A stretch of 5,067 nucleotides of DNA from Kiloniellales bacterium (GTDB lineage: Bacteria; Pseudomonadota; Alphaproteobacteria; Kiloniellales; JAKSDN01): contig JAKSDN010001308.1 in assembly GCA_022360075.1 (NCBI GenBank), positions 1 through 5,067 on the forward strand. Direction: 5' to 3'. The position numbers were made by a program, and so were the translations under genes. The number at the start of each line of letters is the position of its first letter. Within the stretch, counting starts at the first letter, position 1. A model generated the notes under the pieces. It was not told where the DNA came from, searched no databases, and worked only from the letters and a program-made list of their open reading frames with translations. Below are positions 1 to 5,067 of this stretch, piece after piece.

Positions 1-2
1 CC

Positions 3-1124
3 GCGATCGAGACCCTGAAGGCGCGGGCCGACTCCGGCGGCATGATCGTGCTCAACCAAGACATCTACCTGGTCGACCCGATCGGCGCCCGCTACGCCGA
101 CATCGTGTTCCCGGCGGCGACCTGGGGCGAGGAAACCTTCACCCGAGCCAACGGCGAGCGCCGTATTCGGGTCTACAACCGCTTCTACGATCCGCCGGGC
201 GAGGCCAAGCCCGACTGGTGGATCATCGCCCAGCTCGGCAAGCGCATGGGCTTCGACGGCTTCGACTGGCAGAACTCGAACGACGTCATCGAGGAAGGCG
301 CGCGCTTCAGCCGCGGCAGCCGCAAGGACTTCTTCATGGTCAAGGTGGCGGCCCAGCGCGAGGGCAAGAGCCTGCACCAGAAGCTGAACGAGTTCGGCAC
401 CGATGGCATCCAGGGCCCCGTCATGATGATGGAAGACGGCACCCTGGTCGGCACCAAGCGCCTGCACGACACGACCCGCGAGCTGCCCGAGACCGGGCCG
501 TGGGGCGCGAACATGTTCAACAAGAAGCTCACGCACTTCAACTCGCAGACCGGCAAGTGCAACATCCAGAAGTCGCCCTGGCACATCTTCTCGGACTACT
601 GGGAATGGCTGCGGCCCAAGGGCGACGAGCTTTGGTGCACCTCGGGCCGGATCAACGAGCGCTGGCAGTCCGGCTTTGACGACCGCCGGCGGCCCTACAT
701 CGTGCAGCGCTGGCCGGAGAACTGGGTCGAGATCCATCCCGAGGACGCGGCCGCGCGCGGCATCGAGAACGGCGACTACGTGATGATCTACTCCGACCGC
801 GTGCCGGCCCAGAAGCACACGATCATCGGCGTCGAGGGTGACGACTTCCAGTTCTCCAAGCTGATGGAGAACGGCCACATCGAGCTGAACAGCGCGGCCA
901 TCACCGCGGTCGCCATGGTCACCCCGGCGATCAAGAAGGGCGTGCTCTACACCGACTTCCTGCACACCCAGAGCCCGGGCAACGCCCTGGCCGGCCGCGT
1001 CGTCGACTGGATCAGCGGCAACTACAACTACAAGATGGGCGTCGGGCGCGTGAAGAAGATCGGCGTCTCGCCCTACAAGCACACCTTCCGGTCGATGTCC
1101 TTCGCCCGGCGCGACATCGCCTGA
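3..1124 (+). CDS. Molybdopterin oxidoreductase large subunit, AioA (arsenite oxidase)-like, C-terminal part
   Basis: This is the C-terminal 373 residues of a molybdenum bis-pterin (DMSO reductase superfamily) catalytic subunit. The reading frame is open to the left edge, so the N-terminus with the Fe-S ligands is missing, and the Met codon at position 42 is internal. Visible residues 32-44 (ADIVFPAATWGEE), NGERR at 50-54 and DPPG at 63-66 form the family's cofactor-domain signature. GFDWQ, DGIQGP and GTLVGT follow in the order I recall for AioA. The C-terminal molybdopterin-dinucleotide-binding domain starts near residue 210 (TSGRINERWQ) and continues through EIHPEDAAARGIENGDYV (243-260). The last residues (HTFRSMSFARRDIA) resemble the AioA end. 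It differs from canonical AioA by extra sequence around residues 159-184 and 265-312, so arsenite as the substrate is not assured; iodate reductase (IdrA)-like or an unassigned clade are alternatives. It would need a partner electron-transfer subunit, probably encoded upstream. Superfamily is near certain, AioA-like assignment likely, substrate unknown. Confidence 0.85.
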   Translation, partial: AIETLKARADSGGMIVLNQDIYLVDPIGARYADIVFPAATWGEETFTRANGERRIRVYNRFYDPPGEAKPDWWIIAQLGKRMGFDGFDWQNSNDVIEEGARFSRGSRKDFFMVKVAAQREGKSLHQKLNEFGTDGIQGPVMMMEDGTLVGTKRLHDTTRELPETGPWGANMFNKKLTHFNSQTGKCNIQKSPWHIFSDYWEWLRPKGDELWCTSGRINERWQSGFDDRRRPYIVQRWPENWVEIHPEDAAARGIENGDYVMIYSDRVPAQKHTIIGVEGDDFQFSKLMENGHIELNSAAITAVAMVTPAIKKGVLYTDFLHTQSPGNALAGRVVDWISGNYNYKMGVGRVKKIGVSPYKHTFRSMSFARRDIA

Positions 1125-1126
1125 CC

Positions 1127-3310
1127 ATGGCCGGCGACGCCGCCCTGGCGGAAGCCTCCACGCAGCCCCCGGCCTCGGCAAGCCGCGCCGAGGCCGGGGC
1201 GGCGCTGCAGCGCGTGCTGCGCCGGGGCGACGGCGCCCAGCGCTGCTTCGCGGTGCAGGCGCTCGGCAAGTATGGCGACAAAGCGTCGCTCGACGGGCTG
1301 ATCGAAGCCTTGCGCGACGAGGACGAGGACGTGCGCCTCGAAGCCGCCGCGGCCTTGGCCGGCCTGGGCGAGGCCCGGGCCGTGCCGGCGCTGATCGAAA
1401 ACCTGCGCGACGATCCCTGCGGCGACGTCAAGCTGAACGCCGTCACGGCTCTCGGCCGTCTGCGGGCGCAAGAGGCCGTGCCGCTGCTGCGCGCGCTGGT
1501 TACCGGCCGCGGCGAGTCCGTGGCCTGGGACGAGACCGACGGCGGCTGGGACGACTGGCTCGACATCCAGGTCGCGGCCATCGAGGCGCTGGCCGAACTC
1601 GGCGTCGGGGAATCCGCCGAGGATATCCTCGCCGCGCTCAAGGATGAAGCGGGCCAGGATCTGGGCGCCGTCGCCACGCGCGCCTTCGCCAGGCTCGGCA
1701 GCGCCGGTCTCGACGCGCTCGTGGACTGCCTGGAAACCGAGAAGCCGCGGCTGCGCCGCCAAGCGGCCTGGGCTCTCGCCGCCGTAGGAAGCGACTTGGC
1801 AGCGGAGCGCCTGGCCGGTCACCTGCGGGACCCCGATTCGGAAGTCCGACAGGCCGTCCTGCGCAGCCTCGCAACCCAAAGCTCCGATGACGCGCGCCTG
1901 GCTGACTTCTGGCGGGATGAGTCGCCCGCCGTTCGCGCCGACTGGGTCCACACCTGCGGCAGCCGGCACCCAGCGCATCTCGACCGGCTGCTCGACGACC
2001 CGGCCGACGCCGTTCAGATCGCGGTTCTCTCGCAGCTTCGCGGCCTGACTGCCGAGGCCCGGCCGCCGCGACTGACCGAGCGTCTCAGGGTCAAGCTGCG
2101 CGGCCCTTCGGTGGAAGTCGCCGCGGCCGTTGCGCCCCTGCTCTGCGATCTCGCGCCGGAGGTCGGCGCGGCGGACCTGCGCGAGCAGCTCGCCGACCGA
2201 AGCTGTCCCGCCGCACTCCGCTCGGAAAGCGCGCGGACGCTGGCCCGGATCGGCGGCCGCGACAGCGCCGCCGCGCTGGTCGCGCAGGCCGACGACGCCG
2301 AGCGCCAGATCCGCCTCGACTGCCTGACTGCCCTCGCCGCGATCATCGCCAAGCGGCGCGACGGCGCCGATGCGGCACGCACCGCGCTTCTGGCCGCCCT
2401 GGAGGGACGCCTGGTCGCACCTCCCGAAATCGAAGAGGAGCCCAGCGGCTCCGAGCCCACCCGCGCGCCGGAAGCTGGGACTCCAGAGCCCGAGGCCGAA
2501 TCCGAGCCCGCCCCACCGCTCTCCACGCTGGAGGCGATCCTCGGGGCCGAACACGAGGCCCTGACCCGCGAGGCCGAAGCACCCGAAGGACTGAGCCCGG
2601 AGGACATCCGCCGCCTCGAGCTGGCCGCCGCCCGGCCGACCCGCAAGCATGTCTCGCTGGAACCGGAAATCGCGCTACACAGCGACGTGCGCCGCTTCGC
2701 CGCCCGGGTCGCGGGCGACCTCGCCGAGCCCGCTATCGCGACAGCGCTCGCCCGCTTGCTCGACGAGACGGATCAGGAGCTCCAGTGCATCGCGGCGGAC
2801 TCGCTGGCGCGCGTGGCCGCAGATCTGGGCAGCCTGCCGAAGGAAGCGGAAGCGGCCTGCCTGGCTCACCTGTCCGACGAGGATCGCCAACTTCGGCTAG
2901 CGCTCCTGCGCTGCCTGAACTGGGCCGAGGGCGAAGCCGCGTCGGCGGCGCTCCGGCCCCTGACCGGGGACCCAGATCCCTTCGTCCGCGCGGCGGCCTT
3001 TCGTAGCCTGGCGCCTCGCCGCGTCTCGGAAGAGGTCTTCGACGCCGGCCTCGCCGACGGCAACGCCGACGTGCGAGTAGCGGCGGCCGAAGCCTTGGCC
3101 CGAAGCGACGGTCCGAGCGCCCCACGGCGCCTGATCGACTTGGTCTTCGGCTTCGACGGCTTTCACCGCCACGACGCCGCCCGCCTGCTGCGCCGAGTCG
3201 ATCCGAACGGCGCCCGCGCCGCCCTCATCGCCGTCCTCGACGACCCGGCCCGCCGCCGCGCCTGGCGCTTCGCCATCGAAGCCCTGGAAGAACTCGACGC
3301 GCATCCCTGA
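1127..3310 (+). CDS. HEAT-repeat protein coupled to the molybdoenzyme gene
   Basis: This 727-residue protein is built almost entirely of paired-helix HEAT (PBS-lyase-like) repeats. The pattern D-x-x-V-R-x-x-A-x-x-A-L recurs, for example EDVRLEAAAAL (67-77), SEVRQAVLRSL (238-248), PFVRAAAFRSL (618-628) and ADVRVAAAEAL (647-657). I count about 12 repeats in residues 24-430, then an acidic, Pro-rich, probably disordered linker (431-464), a short helical stretch (465-510), and six or seven more repeats (511-727). Repeat 4 is interrupted by a Trp- and Asp-rich insert (129-147). There is no signal peptide or membrane segment, so it is probably cytoplasmic, and no clustered cysteines. The ATG lies 2 nt after the molybdoenzyme stop and has no clear Shine-Dalgarno of its own, which suggests translational coupling. 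HEAT solenoids bind proteins; from the context I infer an assembly, chaperone or scaffold role for the molybdoenzyme. An enzymatic role such as a CpcE-type lyase cannot be excluded but nothing specific supports it. Confidence 0.92.
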   Translation: MAGDAALAEASTQPPASASRAEAGAALQRVLRRGDGAQRCFAVQALGKYGDKASLDGLIEALRDEDEDVRLEAAAALAGLGEARAVPALIENLRDDPCGDVKLNAVTALGRLRAQEAVPLLRALVTGRGESVAWDETDGGWDDWLDIQVAAIEALAELGVGESAEDILAALKDEAGQDLGAVATRAFARLGSAGLDALVDCLETEKPRLRRQAAWALAAVGSDLAAERLAGHLRDPDSEVRQAVLRSLATQSSDDARLADFWRDESPAVRADWVHTCGSRHPAHLDRLLDDPADAVQIAVLSQLRGLTAEARPPRLTERLRVKLRGPSVEVAAAVAPLLCDLAPEVGAADLREQLADRSCPAALRSESARTLARIGGRDSAAALVAQADDAERQIRLDCLTALAAIIAKRRDGADAARTALLAALEGRLVAPPEIEEEPSGSEPTRAPEAGTPEPEAESEPAPPLSTLEAILGAEHEALTREAEAPEGLSPEDIRRLELAAARPTRKHVSLEPEIALHSDVRRFAARVAGDLAEPAIATALARLLDETDQELQCIAADSLARVAADLGSLPKEAEAACLAHLSDEDRQLRLALLRCLNWAEGEAASAALRPLTGDPDPFVRAAAFRSLAPRRVSEEVFDAGLADGNADVRVAAAEALARSDGPSAPRRLIDLVFGFDGFHRHDAARLLRRVDPNGARAALIAVLDDPARRRAWRFAIEALEELDAHP
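1511..1567 (+). other. Trp/acid-rich insert within HEAT repeat 4
   Basis: Residues 129-147 of the HEAT protein break the regular helix spacing with three tryptophans (134, 141, 144) and six Asp or Glu residues after residue 133. The normal repeat resumes at IQVAAIEALAELG. Such a loop projecting from a solenoid is a candidate partner-binding site. This is inference from composition and position. Confidence 0.5.
2417..2518 (+). other. Acidic, proline-rich interdomain linker in the HEAT protein
   Basis: Residues 431-464 are rich in Glu, Pro, Ser and Ala and lack hydrophobic periodicity, so they are probably disordered. They separate the larger N-terminal HEAT array from the smaller C-terminal one and suggest a two-lobed protein. 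Confidence 0.65.
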
Positions 3311-3313
3311 AAT

Positions 3314-3400
3314 CGTCGTTGCGAGAGGAGCGAAGCAACCCAGACGACCGCCGCGGTGGCCCTGGATTGCCACGCCAGCTCACGCTGGCTCGCAATGACG
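3314..3400. repeat. Long imperfect palindromic element, probably a dispersed intergenic repeat
   Basis: The element begins just after the HEAT gene stop and occupies most of the convergent spacer. Its outer arms, 3314-3325 (CGTCGTTGCGAG) and 3389-3400 (CTCGCAATGACG), pair over 12 positions with one G-T wobble. Inner arms 3335-3343 and 3362-3370 (around GCAACCCAG / CTGGATTGC) pair with one mismatch. A side hairpin lies at 3374-3389 (6-bp stem, TCAC loop), and a small apical hairpin at 3347-3357. The text GCGAG-GAGCGAAGC and CCTGGATTGC...CGCAATGACG matches a palindromic repeat I know to be scattered between genes in many bacterial, notably alphaproteobacterial, genomes. As RNA it would fold from either strand, so it may protect the 3' ends of both convergent transcripts or help end them; there is no T-run. 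Only one copy is in the window, so its repeated nature rests on recognition. Confidence 0.7.
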
Positions 3401-3427
3401 GCAAGGGGATCGGTAGGCCCCACTTTC

Positions 3428-4171
3428 TCACCGATAATCCGGATTGGCGTAGTCGAAGCGGCAGCCGGCCTCCCAGAGCGAGCGCTGGTTGCCGTGGGCT
3501 GGCACGCCTCCCGCGTCTTTGATCATGCGCGCCAAGTGCAGCAGGTTCCAAGTCATGAAGGTCGTGTTGCGGTTCGTGAAGTCGTTCTCCGGCCCGCCCG
3601 AGCCTTCGTCCATGTAGGACGGCCCAGGGCCGGCCTCGCCGAGCCAGCCGGCGTCGGCCTGCGGCGGGATCACGTAGCCCAAATGCTGCAGCGAGTAGAG
3701 GATGTTCATCGCGCAGTGCTTGGCGCCGTCCTCGTTGCCGGTGATCAAACAGCCGCCGACCCGGCCGTAGTAGGCATACTGCCCGGCCTCGTTGAGGATG
3801 TGGGAGTTGGCGTAGAGCCGCTCGATCACCTGCGTGCAAACGGACGACTTCTCGCCGAGCCAGATCGGCGAGGTGATCACCAGGATTTCGGCCGCCTCGA
3901 CCTTCTTGTAGATCGCCGGCCAGTCGTCCTTCTCCCAGCCGTGCTCGGTCATGTCGGGATAGACGCCCGTGGCGATGGCGTGGTCGACCGGGCGGATGAC
4001 CTCGACCGAGACGCCGTTCTTCTCCATGATCGCGCGCGCGATGTTGATCAGCCCCTCGGTGTGCGACAGCTCCGGCGAGCGCTTGAGCGTACAGTTCAAG
4101 AACAGCGCCTTCAGGTCGGAGAAGTCCCACTGGCTCTCGCTGCACCAGCGTTCCTGGAGTTCGTTCAGCAT
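3428..4171 (-). CDS. Flavodoxin-fold NAD(P)H-dependent FMN reductase family protein
   Basis: A complete 247-residue protein of the NADPH-dependent FMN reductase / flavodoxin-like family, predicted to bind FMN in the cytoplasm and pass electrons from NAD(P)H to an unknown acceptor (quinone, nitro, azo or metal substrates occur in the family). The first beta strand and FMN-phosphate loop are at residues 21-40 (KALFLNCTLKRSPELSHTEG). The second flavin-contact region is EILVITSPIWLGEKSSV (95-111), and the third is GRVGGCLITGNEDGAKH (136-152). Residues 1-19 form a short extension before the fold. No signal peptide or transmembrane segment is visible. The start is supported by a GAGGGG Shine-Dalgarno with 7-nt spacing. 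It lies downstream of, and on the same strand as, the D-2-hydroxyacid dehydrogenase with a 101-nt gap, so an operon is possible but an own promoter or leader is also possible. Its physiological substrate cannot be named from sequence. Confidence 0.88.
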   Translation of the reverse strand: MLNELQERWCSESQWDFSDLKALFLNCTLKRSPELSHTEGLINIARAIMEKNGVSVEVIRPVDHAIATGVYPDMTEHGWEKDDWPAIYKKVEAAEILVITSPIWLGEKSSVCTQVIERLYANSHILNEAGQYAYYGRVGGCLITGNEDGAKHCAMNILYSLQHLGYVIPPQADAGWLGEAGPGPSYMDEGSGGPENDFTNRNTTFMTWNLLHLARMIKDAGGVPAHGNQRSLWEAGCRFDYANPDYR

Positions 4172-4178
4172 CTCGGTG

Positions 4179-4184
4179 CCCCTC
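4179..4184 (-). promoter_or_regulatory. Ribosome binding site of the flavoprotein gene
   Basis: On the minus strand this reads GAGGGG, placed 7 nt before the ATG at 4171-4169. It is a strong purine-rich Shine-Dalgarno and fixes the start codon choice. Confidence 0.75.
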
Positions 4185-4187
4185 TGT

Positions 4188-4249
4188 CGTCTCTGGCATC
4201 AATCCGCGTCTCGATCGAGACGGCTCGAAATCGGCTGGGGATCATGCCA
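4188..4249 (-). promoter_or_regulatory. Nested dyad symmetry upstream of the flavoprotein gene; possible structured leader or operator
   Basis: In the minus-strand transcript, the stretch from 4249 (UGGCAUGAUCC) can pair with the stretch ending at 4194 (GGAUUGAUGCCA). This gives about 11 base pairs with one bulged G and one G-U. The loop holds a 6-bp hairpin (4222-4207, CGUCUC-GAUC-GAGACG). A second GAGACG copy at 4193-4188 lies 3 nt before the Shine-Dalgarno and could compete for the same CGUCUC arm. This could be a switching leader, or at DNA level an operator. No known riboswitch family is recognised. Function is inference; the complementarity is seen directly. Confidence 0.35.
4207..4222. 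repeat. Perfect 16-bp palindrome (candidate operator)
   Basis: CGTCTCGATCGAGACG is its own reverse complement and sits 35 nt upstream of the flavoprotein start codon. Perfect palindromes of this size in intergenic DNA often bind dimeric repressors; as RNA it makes a 6-bp stem with a GAUC loop. No regulator gene is in the window to pair with it. Confidence 0.5.
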
Positions 4250-4270
4250 CAAGGCGCAGAGAGAGCCTTG
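4250..4270 (-). terminator. Short hairpin just after the dehydrogenase stop; weak terminator or attenuator candidate
   Basis: On the minus strand CAAGGC and GCCTTG form a 6-bp stem with a 9-nt loop, starting 2 nt after the TAG. No U-tract follows, so efficient intrinsic termination is doubtful. It could protect the 3' end or partly separate expression of the two minus-strand genes. Confidence 0.25.
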
Positions 4271-4272
4271 CG

Positions 4273-5067
4273 CTAATCCGCCGCCGCGTAGCGCTGCAGC
4301 TTAGACTGCCAGCCGGGCCGATCGGTTACATCCCGATTGACGATTCCGACCGGGACCTCGCCCGCCTTCACCGCCAGCACCGCCTTGACGTCGGCCGCAC
4401 CGTTGCCCTCGAAGATCTGGTCGGTCCAGCAGAGCGCGTGGGGCGTGATGATCGCGTTGTCGAGCTTGAGGATCGGGTCGTCGGGATCGGGCGGCTCCTG
4501 CTCGAGCACGTCGAGGCCGGCGCCGGCGATGCGCCCGGCGGCCAGCACCTCGGTCAGCGCCGCCTGATCGACGATCGGCCCGCGCGCCGTGTTGATCAGA
4601 TAGGCCGTCGGCTTCATCAGGCTCAGGCGCTCGGCGTTCACCAGGTGCCGCGTCGCCTCGCTGAGCGGGCAGTTGACCGAGAGCACGTCCGAGCGCCGGA
4701 ACAGCTCGTCCAGCTCGACCAGCTCGATGCCGAGCTCTCGGGCGAGCGCCGGATCGGCGTAGGGATCGTGGGCCAGGAAGACCATGTCGAGCGGCTTGGC
4801 CAGGCGGAACAGCTCCCCGCCGATGTTGCCGATGCCGATCGAGCCCAGCGTCCGCCCGACCAGGCCGACCCCGTTGTGCTTCGTCTTCTCAGCCCAGCCT
4901 TCGGGCCCGCGCCGGGCGATGTTGTCCTTGACCATGAGCTTGCCGGTGAGCGCGAACATCAGGGTCAGGATCGAGACCGCGACCGGCCGGCGCACGCCGT
5001 CTGGCGTGATCACCAGCGCCACGTCGGCCGCCGTGCAGGCCGGCACGTCGACATTGTCGTAGCCGAC
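4273..5067 (-). CDS. D-2-hydroxyacid dehydrogenase (NAD-dependent), N-terminus cut off by the window edge
   Basis: The visible 264 residues are most of a D-isomer-specific 2-hydroxyacid dehydrogenase, which interconverts 2-oxoacids and D-2-hydroxyacids with NAD(H). The frame stays open to the right edge and begins VGYDNVDV, a hallmark that sits well inside the family. The GTG at 5046-5044 is therefore an internal Val, and roughly 70-80 N-terminal residues are missing. The Rossmann motif GSIGIGNIG is near visible residues 75-83, with an Asp (HDPY, residue 101) at the end of the next strand, which favours NAD over NADP. The catalytic set is present: Arg in NTARGPIVD (162), Glu in LDVLEQEPP (most likely 191) and His in ITPHALCWT (210). 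The C-terminus (VPVGIVNRDV plus a short tail) is complete. Phosphoglycerate, glyoxylate/hydroxypyruvate or other 2-oxoacids are all possible substrates; no ACT domain follows, so a long-form PGDH is excluded. The flavoprotein gene follows 101 nt downstream on the same strand. Confidence 0.93.
   Translation of the reverse strand, partial: VGYDNVDVPACTAADVALVITPDGVRRPVAVSILTLMFALTGKLMVKDNIARRGPEGWAEKTKHNGVGLVGRTLGSIGIGNIGGELFRLAKPLDMVFLAHDPYADPALARELGIELVELDELFRRSDVLSVNCPLSEATRHLVNAERLSLMKPTAYLINTARGPIVDQAALTEVLAAGRIAGAGLDVLEQEPPDPDDPILKLDNAIITPHALCWTDQIFEGNGAADVKAVLAVKAGEVPVGIVNRDVTDRPGWQSKLQRYAAAD

Noticed and set aside
1073..2650. 525-codon open frame on the minus strand, antisense to the HEAT gene
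   Set aside because: The plus strand shows clear HEAT-repeat periodicity over the same stretch. The antisense product is low-complexity Gly/Arg/Ala-rich with no recognisable domain, as expected for the shadow of a GC-rich gene.
3409..3435. ATCGGT/ACCGAT inverted repeat overlapping the flavoprotein stop codon as a terminator
   Set aside because: The stem is only 6 bp with a 15-nt loop and no T-run on either strand, which is within chance for this composition.
3225..4202. 325-codon minus-strand frame overlapping the flavoprotein and the end of the HEAT gene
   Set aside because: It runs through two genes with better evidence and the palindromic repeat; its product is Arg/Gly-rich and resembles no protein family.
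4234..4249. Sigma-54-like promoter (TGGCATGATCCCCAGC, minus strand) ahead of the flavoprotein gene
   Set aside because: The GG and GC elements are separated by 11 rather than 10 nt and the -12 element lacks the TTGC form, so the match is poor.
3356..4276. 306-codon open frame on the plus strand, antisense to the flavoprotein gene
   Set aside because: The minus-strand frame has flavodoxin-fold motifs and a good ribosome binding site. The antisense frame starts inside the palindromic repeat and shows no family motif.
5044..5046. GTG as a start codon for the dehydrogenase
   Set aside because: The frame continues upstream with VGYDNVD, a conserved internal segment of the family, so this codon is an internal valine.

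Overview
The window is GC-rich, gene-dense bacterial DNA with strong third-position G/C bias. The gene content (an arsenite-oxidase-like molybdoenzyme, a long HEAT-repeat protein, an FMN-reductase-type flavoprotein and a D-2-hydroxyacid dehydrogenase) and a dispersed palindromic repeat of the 'TTGCGAG...CTCGCAATGACG' kind point to a proteobacterium. An alphaproteobacterium of the Rhodospirillales sort is my best guess, but this is inference from style and content, not from a marker gene.

Layout. (1) Positions 1-1124, plus strand: the C-terminal 373 residues of a molybdopterin oxidoreductase large subunit of the arsenite oxidase (AioA)-like clade, whose N-terminus lies left of the window. (2) Positions 1127-3310, plus strand: a 727-residue HEAT-repeat protein starting 2 nt after the molybdoenzyme stop, so the two are almost certainly co-transcribed and translationally coupled. 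(3) Positions 3311-3427: a convergent intergenic spacer filled mostly by a long imperfect palindrome resembling a dispersed repeat. (4) Positions 3428-4171, minus strand: a complete 247-residue flavodoxin-fold NAD(P)H-dependent FMN-reductase-family protein with a good ribosome binding site. (5) Positions 4172-4272: a 101-nt spacer with nested dyad symmetry, possibly a structured leader or operator. (6) Positions 4273-5067, minus strand: a D-2-hydroxyacid dehydrogenase (NAD-binding and catalytic parts), running off the right edge without its N-terminus.

How the genes may work together. The plus-strand pair is the most interesting unit: a molybdenum oxidoreductase that resembles AioA but differs from it in its C-terminal half, joined to a large, apparently cytoplasmic HEAT-repeat solenoid. 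HEAT proteins are scaffolds or chaperones, so a role in maturation or assembly of the molybdoenzyme is plausible but unproven. The minus-strand pair (dehydrogenase then flavoprotein) may form a separate small redox operon; no functional link to the plus-strand pair can be shown from sequence. No tRNA, rRNA, CRISPR array, insertion sequence or phage gene was seen.
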